Notes: generated from the letters alone by a model not told the origin. Counted from the first letter of the stretch, positions 11,529 to 25,012 are shown. The stretch is 52,500 nucleotides of DNA from Neocallimastix lanati (nom. inval.) (GCA_016946835.1 JACVTC010000148.1:72501-125000), one strand, 5' to 3'. Program-made: numbers and translations.

Positions 11529-11640
11529 AGGAAAAATAACATTAAGATATATTGAAACAAATAGTATGGTAGCAGACCCATTAATGTTACCCAATTAAAA
11601 ATGGATGTAATGATACTTTTATTAAAAATATTTATGTATG
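11079..11640 (+). pseudogene. Decayed Ty1/copia fragment with RNase H
   Basis: An ATG-initiated stretch at 11079 (MSASIEESIIKETVVSEKV) may be the start of Gag and stops after 24 codons. From about 11255 the plus strand reads as copia RNase H: CMTVSTTEAE, a +1 shift, then SLTECAKYGMWLQKVQ. NIDNKSCIYITENENSNARR and KHINIKL follow, then a 26-base A-run, then GKITLRYIETNSMVADPL, the canonical C-terminal segment. Everything between Gag and RNase H is missing. A purine tract TAGAGGGAA near 11784 may be the polypurine tract. The right LTR-like block starts shortly after. Confidence 0.8.
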
Positions 11641-11837
11641 GTGCAATATTAAACGTTTTGATTATTAGTATTTCTCAAATAACAAAAATAAAAAATAATT
11701 AATTACTAATAATAAAAATTTAATATAAAAAAATTTTTTTTTTTTTTATCAATAAAAGTTTAATATATATATATTGTTTGTATAGAGGGAATATTAAGCA
11801 TAAATTATGTCATATGAACAATAGACATAAAAATAGT

Positions 11838-12078
11838 ATACGCCACATAAAGCCTCATTTGTATAACCTTATTCTATATATAACAATTTTATAGAGTAAT
11901 TAAATTTTCAAATTTTATTATTCTTATTGATTATTTAAAATAATAATTATATTATTATTAATATATAATAAATAAATAAATAAATAAAATATATATAATA
12001 AATAAAAATAATATATATAATAAATAAAAATATAAAACCACTTGAGTATCATGTTCTTTGAATCCACAACTATGAACA
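11838..12078 (+). repeat. Right LTR-like block
   Basis: A continuous version of the block that is split on the left: TACGCCACATAAAGCCTCAT at 11840, (TAAA)n middle, TTTGAATCCACAACTATGAACA ending at 12078. It ends in CA as LTRs usually do, and its start is not resolved. Position and orientation make it the 3' LTR of the plus-strand copia fragment ending at about 11640. Confidence 0.5.
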
Positions 12079-12204
12079 TTTTATATTATATTGATATATA
12101 TTTTTATATTTATTAAATCTCTTATTTATATTTATATATTAAATTATAAATTAAAAATTATTATTTATAAATGTTTAATAAAAAAAATTAAAATTTATAT
12201 TAGA

Positions 12205-12333
12205 ATAATTTTTAGGCCATGTTTTTTTAATTTTCAAATTGACCAAATACAAGACACAGAATATGAAGAAGAGCTTTTTACACAAATTAAGGCATTTTTG
12301 GAAAGTTTTAAAAAGAAAATGGAATCATTTTAA
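12205..12333 (+). pseudogene. Orphan exon-like fragment
   Basis: The end of an open frame (QIDQIQDTEYEEELFTQIKA then FLESFKKKMESF, stop at 12331-12333) has normal amino-acid diversity. The upstream part of the same frame is only Ile/Tyr/Lys from AT sequence. It may be a terminal exon or a gene remnant cut off by the retroelement nest immediately to its left. It reads as an acidic/basic helical segment, with no recognised family. Confidence 0.35.
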
Positions 12334-12540
12334 ATTTTATTTATTAATAAAAATTAATTTTTTTTTTTTTTTAAATAAATTTAAATACTAATTTTTTAAT
12401 TTAAGAAAAAAAAAAATATATAGGAGATTAAATAATCTTTAAAGTATATCTCTACAATGAATAAAAAAAAAATAAAATAAAAAAAAAATAAAAAATAAAA
12501 AAAAAGAATAGAAAAAAAATAAAAGAATTTAAAACAAATA

Positions 12541-12631
12541 AAAAAGAAAAGAGTAGAATAAAATAAAATAAATAGTTGAAATATGAATATAAAGTAGATT
12601 GAATAAAATAAAATAAAATAAAATAAAATAA
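12541..12631. repeat. Isolated copy of the 1-1690 minisatellite core
   Basis: TAGTTGAAATATGAATATAA then AGTAGATTGAATAAAATAAA matches the late variants of the array at 1-1690, including the flanking (TAAAA)n. It lacks the CA of GTACAG. Confidence 0.8.
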
Positions 12632-13719
12632 AAAAAAATATATATATATATATATTTATATAAATAAACTTTAATTAATTAATAAGAATAAATTAAAAAA
12701 TATTATACACTGTATATATGTATAAATATAAATATAAATAAATAAATTCTTATATTACATTGTTTATAAGTCCATACCATTATTTTATATGTTAATAGTA
12801 TTATATTATAAAAAATTGTCATATAATTTATATATATATTTATTATATATAATTATAATTATTTAATTATATGACAAAGCTCAATATTAAATCATATACT
12901 TAAAAGATATATATATATTTTTTAAATACTTATTAATAATATACATATCTATGTACATATATAATATTTATAAATATATTTTATAATATATATTCCAATT
13001 TATTTAATGTATTTTAATTCATAAATTGTTAATGCAATTATATTAGAAAAATATTATTTTAAATTTTATTTTAAAAAAATAAATATAAAAAAAGGAAAAA
13101 GTACTGATATAACTCTGGTTCTAGAAAGTATTATTGGGATTAATTTATTTAAATATATTATTAAATTATTTATTTAAATTTTATTATTATGATAACATAG
13201 ATTTATTGATTATCCATTTAAAAGTATCTTTCTCATACACTTTCTCATAATTCAGAGAAAATATTTTATTTTTATGTTATCTGATTATAATTAATTCTTT
13301 AATTAATTGTTCTTATGATTAAAATAAACTTTTTAATGAGTTTTTATGATACGTATTATAAATATTAATAATTATTAATTAAGGAAATATTTAATAACTA
13401 TATAAAAATAAATATAAAATAATTTAAACATTGATTTATATTGTAAAATTTATTATTAATTACAAAGTTAATATCTAGAATTTACGACTACTTATTAAGA
13501 AAATTATAAAATCATTGGATTTAGATTTGATTTATGACATTAATTTATGTTTGAATAAAAAATTTTATTTAATATTAATTAAGGTTTGAATATTTCATTT
13601 TATATCAATATTTAATATATAATTATATAAAATAGAATATAGAAGAAGAAAATTATGATAATTTTAATTGTAATAAAATTTGATATGAATAAAAAATAGA
13701 AAATTGAAATAGAAGAAAA

Positions 13720-14095
13720 TATAATAAATAATAAATAATAAATAATAAATAATAAATAATAAATAATAAATAATAAATAATAAATAATAAATAATAAATA
13801 ATAAATAATAAATAATAAATAATAAATAATAAATAATAAATAATAAATAATAAATAATAAATAATAAATAATAAATAATAAATAATAAATAATTGAATAA
13901 TAAATAATAAATAATAAATAATAAATAATTGAATAATAAATATAAATAATAAATAATAAATATAAATAATAAATAATAAATAATAAACAATAAATAATAA
14001 ATAAATAATAATAAATAATAAATAATAAATAAATAATAAATAAATAATAAATAATAAATAATAAATAATAAATAAATAAATAATAAATAAATAAA
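13720..14095. repeat. (TAAATAA)n heptanucleotide array
   Basis: A period of 7 is maintained for about 45 units. Occasional ATTGAATAA and tetranucleotide TAAA interruptions accumulate toward the right end. Confidence 0.9.
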
Positions 14096-14517
14096 AAAAT
14101 AAAATTAATATATTTTAAAAGTTAATTTAATATAAAAATATTGTTTTTAATACATATTTTAAAGTTTGTCAAATAATATTTATATAACCGAAAAAAAAAT
14201 TTTTTTTAGTTTTCATCTTTATTTATGAAGATCGATCAATTTTATTAAAACTAAAATAAGATTAATTTAATGTATGACGAATAAAATAAAAATGTAATAA
14301 TATTAATAAATTTAATTTATATTTATTATTTAATATAATAAAAAAAATAATAAAAAGATAATATAATAAAGGGATAAAACAAAACAAAAAAAAAAATAAA
14401 AATAAAAATAATTAAAATTTAAAAAAAAAGAAAATACAAATATTTATATTTGTATTTGTATTATAATACTACTAAAAATAAAAATAAATAAATAATTAAT
14501 TAATTAATTAATTAAAA

Positions 14518-14549
<32 letters not shown>

Positions 14550-15699
14550 AAGGAAGGGTTGTATTTATTAGAAAAAACCAATCTAAGTAGCTAGTTTTTT
14601 GGCAATTCATAATAACTTTTATTAAAAATAATCAGTTTGTTGGGAGTTTTTTACTTGAATTAATAATTAAAAAATACATTAAGTAATAAATATAAAATGT
14701 AATGTTATATAATATATAAAATATTATATATTGTATATCCATGTAGATAATAATATAAAATCTATAAACTTTTAATTTCATTTAATATAAATTTTCATAC
14801 TAAATCTAGGTTTTGTATTTTCTTTGAATTAAAAAAAAAAAATCAATACTTTTGTATAATTAATTACTATTAATATCAATTTATCTACTTGAATTGCTAT
14901 TTGTGAAGCATGTTCAAAGAATAAATTAAAATAATATTATTTTAATATATGCAATTTATTTTCTTAACATTTATTTCCTATTTTAAAATAAAAAAAAAAT
15001 TACTTTTATGAAAACAGTTTATATCATTAAAATATATGTATATTTAATTATATATTTATATTTAATTATATATTTATTTTTAATTATATATTTATTTTTT
15101 GTATTATGTATTGTACATTAAGAAATATCTAAAAAAAAGTTAATATGGAAAAAAAATTACAAAAAAAAAAAAAAAAAAAAAAAAAATAAAACACTTTATT
15201 AACTATTTTTAATATTACTAATATAAAAACTTTTTTTTTTTTTACTATGGATGTTAATATGAATATATGACTAAACTCTCTGTCGTTTTTATATTTTATT
15301 ATTAGTAAATAATGAATGTATCATCCAAGTTTAATTTGTCAGAAATTTTGATTTTATTTTAACTATTGCGATAAAAAAGAAATAAAATCAATGAATTATG
15401 TGAAAGTCATTCAAAGTAGTACCATTTTTTGTATATTATATATTCCCATATTGCATATTAATTGATTTATATTTAAATGAAAAAAAAAAAATTATTCCAT
15501 TTTAAAGAAGATTTAAAATTATATAATATATTTAATATTTTTAATTTTAATTTTTATTTTTATTTCATTAAAAATAAAAATAAAATGACATTAGTAATTC
15601 TATTAATTATAAAAAAAAAAAAAAAAATGATTTAACAAAAAATAATTACTGATGTAATTATAATTTTAATTATTTTAATTAAAATGATTTTTATTACAA

Positions 15700-15834
<135 letters not shown>

Positions 15835-16590
15835 AAAAAAACTTTATTAATTATGTAAAGTCAATGAATGACTTTGATTGGTATAAACTGAAAAGATATA
15901 ATATGATTTTCATAAAACTATTTATATATAGAAAAGTATATATAAATAAGAAGTCACTAAATATAATATAATATGATTTTTAATTGTTTCAGGTAATCAA
16001 AAGAAAATATTTATTGAATTCTATAATATAAAAACTTTATATATATTTACTTCATTATTTTTTAATTCTATATCATGAAAAGAACAATCAATGATTTAAA
16101 TAAAAAAAAAGTATAATAAAACAATAAATAGATAAAATTTTATAAAAAAAAATAAATAAATAAAATAAAATATAAAAAAATTAATAATAATACTATTTAA
16201 TATACTTTTTATTTCGAAGAAATGAAGTATTAATGTTTCATATATTTTTAATTTAATTTATTATTAAAAGGAAAAAAAAGAGGAAAAAGGAAAAAAGAGA
16301 AAATTTTTATAAATACTATAAAAAAAAATTTTTTTTTTATAATTATTACTTATTTTCAACTTTATTAATTAATAAAAATAAAAAAAATTTTGTAATTAAA
16401 ATAATTATTTATATTTATGTTCTGTTTTTTTTTTTTTTTATATTTATATTAGTTTTTTAAGATGGCAAAACTAATAAAGATTATTAGTTTATTTTATTTT
16501 ATTTTATTTTATTAATTATTATTATTTTAAAGGTTAAATTCAGAGTAGTTAAAAAGAAAAAGGAAAAGAATATAATTTCTGACATTGATC

Positions 16591-16769
<179 letters not shown>

Positions 16770-17129
16770 AACACCAGTCTAATATTTATTAAATATGAAT
16801 AAATCTTCTTTTCACCAATAAAATAAATAAAACAAACTAACAAACACTTAAATTATTTATAATATAAAGTTTAATACTGATTTAATTTTTATTACATTAT
16901 ACCATTTTCGAATTTCTATATTATAAAATTCAATATCTATCATATATTATAAAAATATTTCTAATTTAATATATTTTTATTTCAAACTTTTTGTTTTCTA
17001 TATTGTAAATATATAATATATAGAGTAATTATAATAAAAAAAAATTTTTTTTAAAATAATATTTAAATTTTATCAGTTTAATATTGAATTATACATACTT
17101 CACCTTAAAAATAATTCTAATTATAATTA

Positions 17130-17380
17130 TAATAAATAATAAATAATAAATAATAAATAATAAATAATAAATAATAAATAATAAATAATAAATAATAAAT
17201 AATAAATAATAAATAATAAATAATAAATAATAAATAATAAATAATAAATAATAAAAAAGAGTATTTATTAATAAATAATAAATAATAAGTAATAAAAAAG
17301 AGTATTTATTAATAAATAATGAATAATTGAATAATAAAAAAGAGTATTTATTAATAAATAATAAATAATAAATAATAAAA
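17130..17380. repeat. (AATAAAT)n heptanucleotide array with 3' variants
   Basis: About 17 clean heptamers, then three repeats of a unit containing AAAAAAGAGTATTTATTAAT interleaved with heptamers. Same unit as the arrays at 13720 and 47137. Confidence 0.9.
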
Positions 17381-18084
17381 ATTTGTTTAAACTTGTATAA
17401 ATTACAAATTATGCTATAAAATGTTTTAAATGGTTTAGATGTTTTAATATTGATTTATAAAAATTTGTATTAAAAATTTTAAAATGAAATAAATGAAATA
17501 TATTATATGTTAATATAAAAAAAGTTTTTTTTTTTTTTTCACTTTAATTAAGGTTACGTTCTTTTTAATAAATTAATTAAAAAGAGTTTAATTTATAAAT
17601 TTAAATGATATAGAAGTTTATTTATTATTAATATTTAAATTTTAAAAATAAAAGTCAAATTATTAAATTTTAATTATAAAATAGAATATTAAATTTTTTT
17701 TATCAAATTTTAATCTATTTTCATTGGTTATTAAAATTTAAATATGGAAATATATAAATAATCAAATATAATTTTTTTTTTTTTTTTTTAATTTAGCAAA
17801 AAAAAAAAAAAATTAATAAAAGAATAATAAAAAAAAAGAAAAGGGAGGAAAAAAAGTAAAAAGAAAAATAAAAATGGAAAGATATAGCTAAAAACATAGT
17901 TTGATTTTAAGTTTTATCTATTTTTTTCCTTTTTTTTTTTTTTTATTATATATATATTTTTTTATTAAATATATATTTAAACATAAACATAAAAAAAAGC
18001 ACTATTTATATTACATATAAAATATTTCTTATAATTAAATATCTTTAATATTTATTAAAATAAAATATAAAAAAATTAATAAAA

Positions 18085-19631
18085 ATGAATACAACAATTT
18101 TTGAATCTAAATTGAATTCACAACAATTTGAATTATATAAAAATTTATATTATGAAAATTTAGATGATAGAAAATATTTTATTGAAGATAATAGAACTGA
18201 AAGGTCAACTTTTGAATGGCTTTTCAGTAAAGGAACTAATTATTCCTGCTATATCCAATATTTATATTCTCTTAATAAAGAACAAAAGCTAGATAATACT
18301 ATTGACAAAGTTAGAACAGTAATTTATGCATTACATAAACCTCTTCAATTTACTTTTTTCTATTGGACTATATTATTATTTGTATTATATAAATTTAATT
18401 TTAAAAATAAAATTTTAAAACTTATAGCTGTTCATTTAATATTACGGTAGGTATTAATAAAAATTTTTTTTTTATTTATTATTAGTATTTTTTTTTTTTA
18501 AAAGAAAAAAATAATAACAAAATAAAAAAAAATAATAAAGTAATATAAAATAATATTTATAAATATTATTTTTATTTATTTTATATATTAATATATTTTT
18601 TTATTAATATTTAATAAAAACTATATATTTACAGTTCAATAGGGGATATATTGGATAAATTTGGTGATTTATGGCCTCGTTATTTTGCAAACAAAGAAAT
18701 AGTTCCAAATCAGTTTGATTGTACATATGAAACTTCCTCACCAGAGCATTATCCTTTTAGATGGTTTTTAACACGACAAATTGGTTGTACTTTTTGGCTT
18801 TCAGGTGAAATTGTTGCAGATTGGTATTCTTTAATTCGAACAAGGGATATTATGAAATCCAAAAAAACAATATGGTATGTATATGTATCGTGTGGATTAT
18901 TTAACATTTCAAAAATTGCTCTAATTATTCTTCATTGGTGTCTCCCCGTAAGTTCAATCTACACTAGTACAGGTGTATATAATAAGGAAAACTTTGGAAA
19001 TTTTTATAATATTTATTGGTTAATACAACTTATTATTATCTATGCCTCGATATTATATGATTTTTCGGTTTATTATGTATTAAAGAAATATTATTTCCAA
19101 ATTTCAAATTCTGGACTTGGTTTTGTTAAAAAATTTAAGACCTATTCAACTTATAGAATTTGTGTCACTGCATTATTTAGTTTAATATTTTTACCAATCA
19201 TTTCATCTACTATTGTAATGAGATTATATTATTACTACGTTGGGGGATTAAAAAATTTAGATCTTTCTTTTGATGAAATAAAATTATCTATTTCTAATTT
19301 ACAATATTTTATCATTTTTATTGATCAAATTTTATTATCTTATTCTCAAGTGGATGAATCAAGAGAAGATTCGGATACATTTAATATGAATAATTATTCA
19401 AAGTATAACAATAATACTTATAATAATAATAATAATAATAATAGTAAAAATGATTATTCTAATAATCAAAATAGTTTTAGTTATCTTAATAAACTAAAAT
19501 ATAAAAATGAGAATTTTAGTAATAATAATCAGAGTCCACTTATGGATTATAATATTGATAATTATAGTAATCAAGATCTTAATAGTTTCAGTATGAAAAA
19601 TTTAAATTCAAGCTTTTATAAAATTAAATAA
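18085..19631 (+). CDS. Multi-span membrane protein, paralogue 1 (two exons)
   Basis: Exon 1 is 18085-18446. The intron is 18447-18634 (188 bp, GTAGGT...TTTACAG, phase 2), and exon 2 is 18635-19631. Joining makes the split Arg codon CG|T and gives 452 residues. The join is supported by the paralogue at 43332, which splices at the same codon. The N-terminal ~85 residues are polar (KYFIEDNR, GTNYSCY). Hydrophobic spans lie at about 89-104, 109-121, 164-183 (weak), 199-220, 247-270, 295-318 and 341-357. Conserved family blocks are FFYWTIL, KFNFKN, LDKFGDL, LTRQIG, DWYxLIRTR, GFVKKFKT and SFDEI...NLQYFIxFIDQILLSYS. The last ~95 residues are Asn/Ser-rich with an Asn run from AAT repeats, probably disordered. 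Six or seven spans could suggest a receptor or transporter, but I recognise no family. Part of a same-strand trio. Confidence 0.85.
18447..18634 (+). other. Intron of paralogue 1
   Basis: GT-AG intron, phase 2, 188 bp. The donor overlaps the in-frame stop codon of the unspliced exon (CGG TAG). The sequence is almost pure A/T. Confidence 0.85.
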
Positions 19632-20759
19632 TTTATCAATATTGATCACCATATATCATAATAAACAATTAAGAACTAATTAATTAATAAAACAAAAAAA
19701 AAAAAAGATTAGAAAATTTAAAATAAATTGTTAAAAAAAAAAAAAAAAAAAAAAAAATTAAAAGTAAAGAAAAGAATTGGGAAAAATTAAATAAAATAAA
19801 AATAAAGTACTTTTTATTTTTATTTTTTTTTTTTTTTTTATTTTTTCATATAAATAAAACTCTATATAATTAATTATACTTTAATTATATATTAATTTAT
19901 TAAGTAAAATCACAATTTTATTGTATATATATTAGATTTTAAATATATTTTATAAAATATATATTAAAACAAACAAACAAAATATATATGAAATATGAAA
20001 TATCAAAACAGATAAACAAACAAACAAACAAAAAAAGAAAAAAAAAAAAATTACTTACAGTAGTTAATATATATATTAATAATGAAAATAATAATAATAA
20101 TAATAATAAAAAAGTATAAACAAATAATTATTATTATTTTATTGTCATAAAATAAAATAAAATAAAATAATAATAATAATTTATAATAATAATAATAAAA
20201 TAATTTATAATAATAATAATAAAATAATTTATAATAATAATAATAATAATAATAATAATTTATAATAATAATAATAATAATAATAATAATTTATAATAAT
20301 AATAATTATAATAATAAAATAATAATAATAATTTTAATAATTATAATTATAAAATTATAATTATAATATAATAGTAATAATTGATAATATATTAATATTA
20401 ATTAATAATATATTGCCATAAAAATAATTATTAAATAATATTATTTATATGGTATTTTAACAATAATAAAAATAAATTAAAACCTTTATTACAAATATTA
20501 TTATTTAATGTTTGTAATAAAATATTATTATTTAATATTTATAATAAATTATTATTATTTAATATTTGTAAAAAAAAAAAAAATATAATATGAAATTTAG
20601 TTAAAAAATTGTTAATTATTTTAAATAGTGGTGTTTATATAATAACTAGTACTTATCATATATTTATTATTCTATTTATTTGTTTATTTATTTATTTATT
20701 AAAAAATTGAATTTCTTAAATTTATTTAATATAAAATTAAATCTATTAATAAAACTTCT
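19632..20759. other. AT-rich spacer
   Basis: 3' UTR-like A/T sequence followed by AAT-rich tracts (about 20089-20350) and three ATTATTATTTAATxTTTGTAA repeats at about 20485-20575. No coding signal was seen. Confidence 0.7.
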
Positions 20760-20969
20760 TTTAGTTCAAGGGAAAATTTATAGTGAATCTCTTAGTGGTG
20801 TGTATCAGACAGACTTTAAAATTTTTTTTTTTTGTTGTTTTTTTTTTTGTTTTATTATATTAAATAAGTTTTAGTAGATATTGATTTCAATTCTTATCTT
20901 AATTCTTTTATTCAAAAAAAATTTTTTTTTTCTTTTTCTATATTTTATTTATTATTCTCAGCCTTGAAT

Positions 20970-21183
20970 CTCCCCAATGTAATTTAGGTTTCAACAGAAT
21001 TTTAGGATTAAGATCTGGTTTCAAATACAACAACTCTATTACTATCGGAAAAAGGAAGATTTTTTTTTTTATCAACTGTCCAAAGGGAAACTCCGTCTAT
21101 ATTGTAGAAGAAGGTGAACAAAGTTGTTTATCCATTTGGATAGTTGAATATTCTTCCTTTTTTTACATTAAAATTAGATATGA
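20970..21183 (+). pseudogene. Unrecognised open island in LINE region
   Basis: One plus-strand frame stays open for about 65 codons (LESPQCNLGFNRILGLRSGF; KGNSVYIVEEGEQSCLSIW) with normal residue variety, containing a TTT expansion in the middle. No family was recognised. Its location upstream of the endonuclease relic suggests the same element, but this is inference from position only. Confidence 0.35.
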
Positions 21184-21391
21184 AATCTTTTTTTAGATTT
21201 CATCCATGACTTTTTTATTATATTTAATGATTAAAAAATATATATATATATAAGGAACCTCTATTCTTATTACCTTATATATATATATTTTTAAGTATTT
21301 CTGATGAATATGAAAGTTTTTTTTTTTTTTTTTTATCAAATAAATATATATTTACTTATTCCTTCTTGATGGGTGATGGAATTTCATCTTT

Positions 21392-21660
21392 TTGGATGAG
21401 CTAACCATTCGATACTGGAGAATGGAGACGTTTTTAAGTGAAACGATAACAACACTTAAAAAAAAAACAGTTCACAAGGATCCACTATTTCATATATATT
21501 TTGTGGGAGAGGCTGGGGTGTTTGTATTTATCGTGCTAAAAAAAAAAAGTAAATGGATATTAAATATCAAAAGTATATTAAAAAAATTGAAAATAAAAAA
21601 AAAATATCTATCATTCGTAGTTCTCTTGAGTTTAACTTTCTTTTTTTTTTTTTTTTTTTA
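21392..21660 (+). pseudogene. Unrecognised open island in LINE region
   Basis: A plus-strand frame starts MDELTIRYWRMETFLSETIT and continues with a ...DPLFHIYFVGEAG... stretch before entering Lys and Phe homopolymers. No family was recognised. Probably another fragment of the eroded element. Confidence 0.3.
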
Positions 21661-21756
21661 ATCGATTCAAATAAGAAATCCTTCAGTATACCAAAGAGTA
21701 TCGACAGTCGTACTATCGATATGGCTTAGAAAATAATACTACTATTAGTAGTAGAC

Positions 21757-21793
<37 letters not shown>

Positions 21794-21911
21794 CGGACAA
21801 CGAAAAAAAAAATTACTAATAGTTTAGTTCCCACTCACATAAAAAAAAAAAAAAAAACTACAAAGAGTTAATTCTTTTAATGAGAAATCTTTCTGTATTT
21901 TTTTTCCAGTA

Positions 21912-21916
21912 GGGAG

Positions 21917-21957
<41 letters not shown>
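21912..21957. repeat. (GA)n microsatellite
   Basis: About 20 GA units after AGGGAGGGGA. It is the only GA repeat of note in a window dominated by A/T-only repeats. Confidence 0.95.
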
Positions 21958-21985
21958 TTTAGTTAGACATCACACCACACTATCT

Positions 21986-22025
<40 letters not shown>

Positions 22026-22400
22026 ATTTTTAAAATATAAAGTGGTGATCCTATTACTACACATAGTGTACATTCATCACAATCAAAAAAAAAAAAATTC
22101 TTTTTTTTTTTTTTTTTTTTTTTTTTAACTTTTGAACCTATTCTTATTCTTTATGACATTAAATTTTCAAAGATGAATTAAAATTTAATTTATTTTTTAT
22201 TATTATTATTTTTATTTTTTATTTTAATTAATCTTTTACCTGCATTTTTATTTTTTATTTTTAAATTAAATAATATATATATATATATTATATATTATAT
22301 ATAAATATATATATATATATATTTTTAAAAAATGTAATACATAAAAATAAGATTATCTATTTAATAAAGCAGTGAAAGTGTATTCTCTTCCTAGTCTAAA

Positions 22401-22432
<32 letters not shown>

Positions 22433-22740
22433 TAATAATAATAATAATAATAATAATAAAGAATATAAAAAAAAAATATTATTATTGTTTCGAATTTAAG
22501 TTATTTTTAGTATATTAATTTAAATTCTTTATATATATATATATATATATTATCCACTCAGGGAAGACTCATCTTAATTCTCTGTGATGGTAAAAAAAAA
22601 AAAAAAAAAAATTCATAGAGTAATATTTGAATTTTTTTTTTTAAAGTACAATTGCTTATGGTAGCTGTTTGTCCTCGATATTATTTATTATAAATTAATT
22701 TTTTAAATTAATTTTTTTAATATATATTTAAGAAATAGTA

Positions 22741-22786
<46 letters not shown>

Positions 22787-23334
22787 CAATTTTTTAATAT
22801 ACTTTTGATATTTAATATTCATTTACCTTTTTTTTTTTTTTTTGTACTTCCATTAAAATAAAAATCCAAGTGAATTATATACAATATGTAAAATATATAT
22901 ATATATATCTAAAGAAAAGAAAAGACCACAGCAAATAATTTATTTCTATTTTATTCTTTTTTTATTTTATTTTATTTTATTTTTTTATTTTTTTATTTTT
23001 TTTTCTTTTTCTTTTTTTTTATTTTATTTTTATTTTATTTTTTTATTTTATTTTTTTATTTTAAGTTCATTTACTGATTTTTTTTTTTTATTTTTATAAT
23101 ATTTTTTTTTAATTATTAATAAAGATTAGATTTTATTTTATTTTATTTTTTTTTTTTTTTTCTGAAATATTAACGGTAAATAGAGAGGTCTGATACGGTT
23201 TTGGTCCTGATCATGAAAAAAAAATTTTTTTTTTTTAATTTTTATTCAAGACCTTGAATCTTGGATTGAAAGTTAGACTAAGGAAATTTTTTAGAAAAAA
23301 AAAATAAATAAATAATAAATAAATATCAAGCTGT

Positions 23335-23543
23335 AACAAAATTATTTACGGAATTGTTAAAAAAAAAACATAACAATAAATATGGAAAACTATTTTTATC
23401 TTAAGAGGTAACTTATAAAGTTTATTTAAAGATTATTTATGGAATTGTTAAAAAAAAACATTATAATTAATATGGAAAACTATTTTCATCCTAAAAGATA
23501 ACTTATAATACTAATACAGATTATTTAAAGATTATTTATAGAA

Positions 23544-23560
<17 letters not shown>
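23335..23560. repeat. ~95-bp imperfect tandem repeat, 2.5 copies
   Basis: GAATTGTTAAAAAAAA occurs at 23351, 23442 and 23541. The first two copies continue with ATATGGAAAACTATTTT and AGGTAACTTATA or AGATAACTTATA. Periods are 91 and 99 because of A-run length change. Confidence 0.85.
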
Positions 23561-23579
<19 letters not shown>

Positions 23580-24005
23580 CACTTAACCAGTTAAAAGAAT
23601 CAATTAAAAGATGACTTCAAGGATTTACACAATTTTAATAAGTATAAAATAAAATTATAATAGAATAGAATCAGGTATTATTCTGAACTCCTTCTTCTTA
23701 TCTCTGATAGTTTTCTGTAGGGGAATCCCTTCATGAATCATATACTCAATAATTTTTTTTTACCTCTGTATTAACTGAAATATTAATTGGAATTGGTTGA
23801 AATTCCGAAAAATGTGAGGGACTTGCCCAATTTTAATTCAATTTTTTTTTTCTTTTTTCTTTTTTTAATCCTATTTGTATATGTCTTTAAGGAGTTGGTA
23901 AATAGTTCATTCTAGAATTTTTTTTTTTTTTTTTGTTTTTTGTTTCTCTAATTTCTATCCATTTTTCTTAATCATTATAGAACAATACTGAAACGTGTAA
24001 CAGAA

Positions 24006-24480
24006 ATGAAAATTGCTGGTATGTTTGATCCTTATAATATGGTATCCATAATTCCTGTCAAATTCACTAATGATGATTTAGAATATAGATATATATATTC
24101 TGTCAATTCAGTAAATATAATTTCCAATTTTTGGGATGTTGGAAGTTCATTAGGAAAACCATTTACATCCCTAGCAAGAATAGAAAAAAAAAAATAATAT
24201 AAAGACACTAAGAGATAAAGCAAAAAACTAATTTTACTAAATTGGCTTAAGAATCATCAGGATAATTCTACTGTTATGGTTGGTGATTTCGACTTTAACA
24301 CTAACTAACCTGCAACATAAAGAATTTTATTTCTAGAATTTTTCTTAAAATGATTTATGATGGATATGGTTGGTCACCAGTTTTATGATCCCCATTCCCT
24401 TCCTATTTATAGTATACTTCAACAAAACTTAGTAATGTTGATATTGATGGTAGCAGCTGCCCTCAGTTCATTACTAATTT
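24006..24480 (+). pseudogene. LINE endonuclease domain relic (EEP/APE-like)
   Basis: The plus strand reads an open stretch from 24006 (MKIAGMFDPYNMVSIIPVKF and onward). After stops it continues as NWLKNHQDNSTVMVGDFDFN at about 24239-24300. Family knowledge: LINE apurinic-like endonucleases carry an (I/V)xGDFN motif preceded by a short helix. Next, SYL-stop-YTSTKLSNVDID at about 24404-24445 resembles the downstream YTxxxxxSRIDYIF segment with the His/Asp region decayed. An A31 run at about 24532-24562 ends the domain. Stops and shifts make it dead. Confidence 0.6.
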
Positions 24481-24528
24481 ATACTCTACTTCGAAAGCTC
24501 GTACAAATTTTAATAGTAAAAAAAATAT

Positions 24529-24564
<36 letters not shown>

Positions 24565-24796
24565 AAGAGAATTACCAATATATTTTAGAGTTTCGCCAAA
24601 GCGCTCAATTTATCATCTATTTTTTTTATTTTATATATATTTATTATAATGACCATGTTTGAATGAAATGTAAGAGATATATTGCGATTACTGAAGGGAA
24701 AAAGTGTTATGGGTGGCTTATAACCTATATGTTAATGACAATTGTTTTTTTTGTTGACCCCCTACTAATTAAATCCTTTTTCTCAAAAAAAAAAAA

Positions 24797-25012
24797 AAAA
24801 TAAAATAAAATAAAATAAAATAAAATAAAATAAAATAAAATAAAATAAAATAAAATAAAATAAAATAAAATAAAATAAAATAAAATAAAATAAAATAAAA
24901 TAAAATAAAATAAAATAAAATAAAATAAAATAAAATAAAATAAAATAAAATAAAATAAAATAAAATAAAATAAAATAAAATAAAATAAAATAAAATAAAA
25001 TAAAATAAAAAA
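24797..25012. repeat. (TAAAA)n pentanucleotide array
   Basis: About 42 nearly perfect TAAAA units inside the LINE region, flanked by A-runs. Same unit as the spacer of the 1-1690 minisatellite. Confidence 0.95.

Larger units (their letters stand above)
7735..12078. mobile_element. Nest of decayed LTR retroelements
   Basis: A sequence block bounded by CGCCACATAAAGCCTCATT and by TGAATCCACAAC...TGAACA occurs intact on the right (about 11838-12078). On the left it is split: the first half is at about 7745-7921 and the second at about 10150-10436, in the same order and orientation. Between the halves sits a minus-strand copia. Between the two LTR-like blocks lie a minus-strand chromovirus fragment and a plus-strand copia fragment. 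The arrangement reads as an older LTR element whose left LTR was later invaded by a second element. Exact outer ends and target duplications could not be fixed. Confidence 0.6.

Noticed and set aside
13664-13990. Minus-strand 108-codon open frame
   Set aside because: It is the translation of the heptamer array (period-7 peptide of Tyr, Leu, Phe, Ile). No coding signal.
18651-18653. Start of an independent gene at TTG 18651 (and 43892)
   Set aside because: These are internal Leu codons. The open frame extends upstream to a splice acceptor that joins exon 1 in phase in both paralogues.
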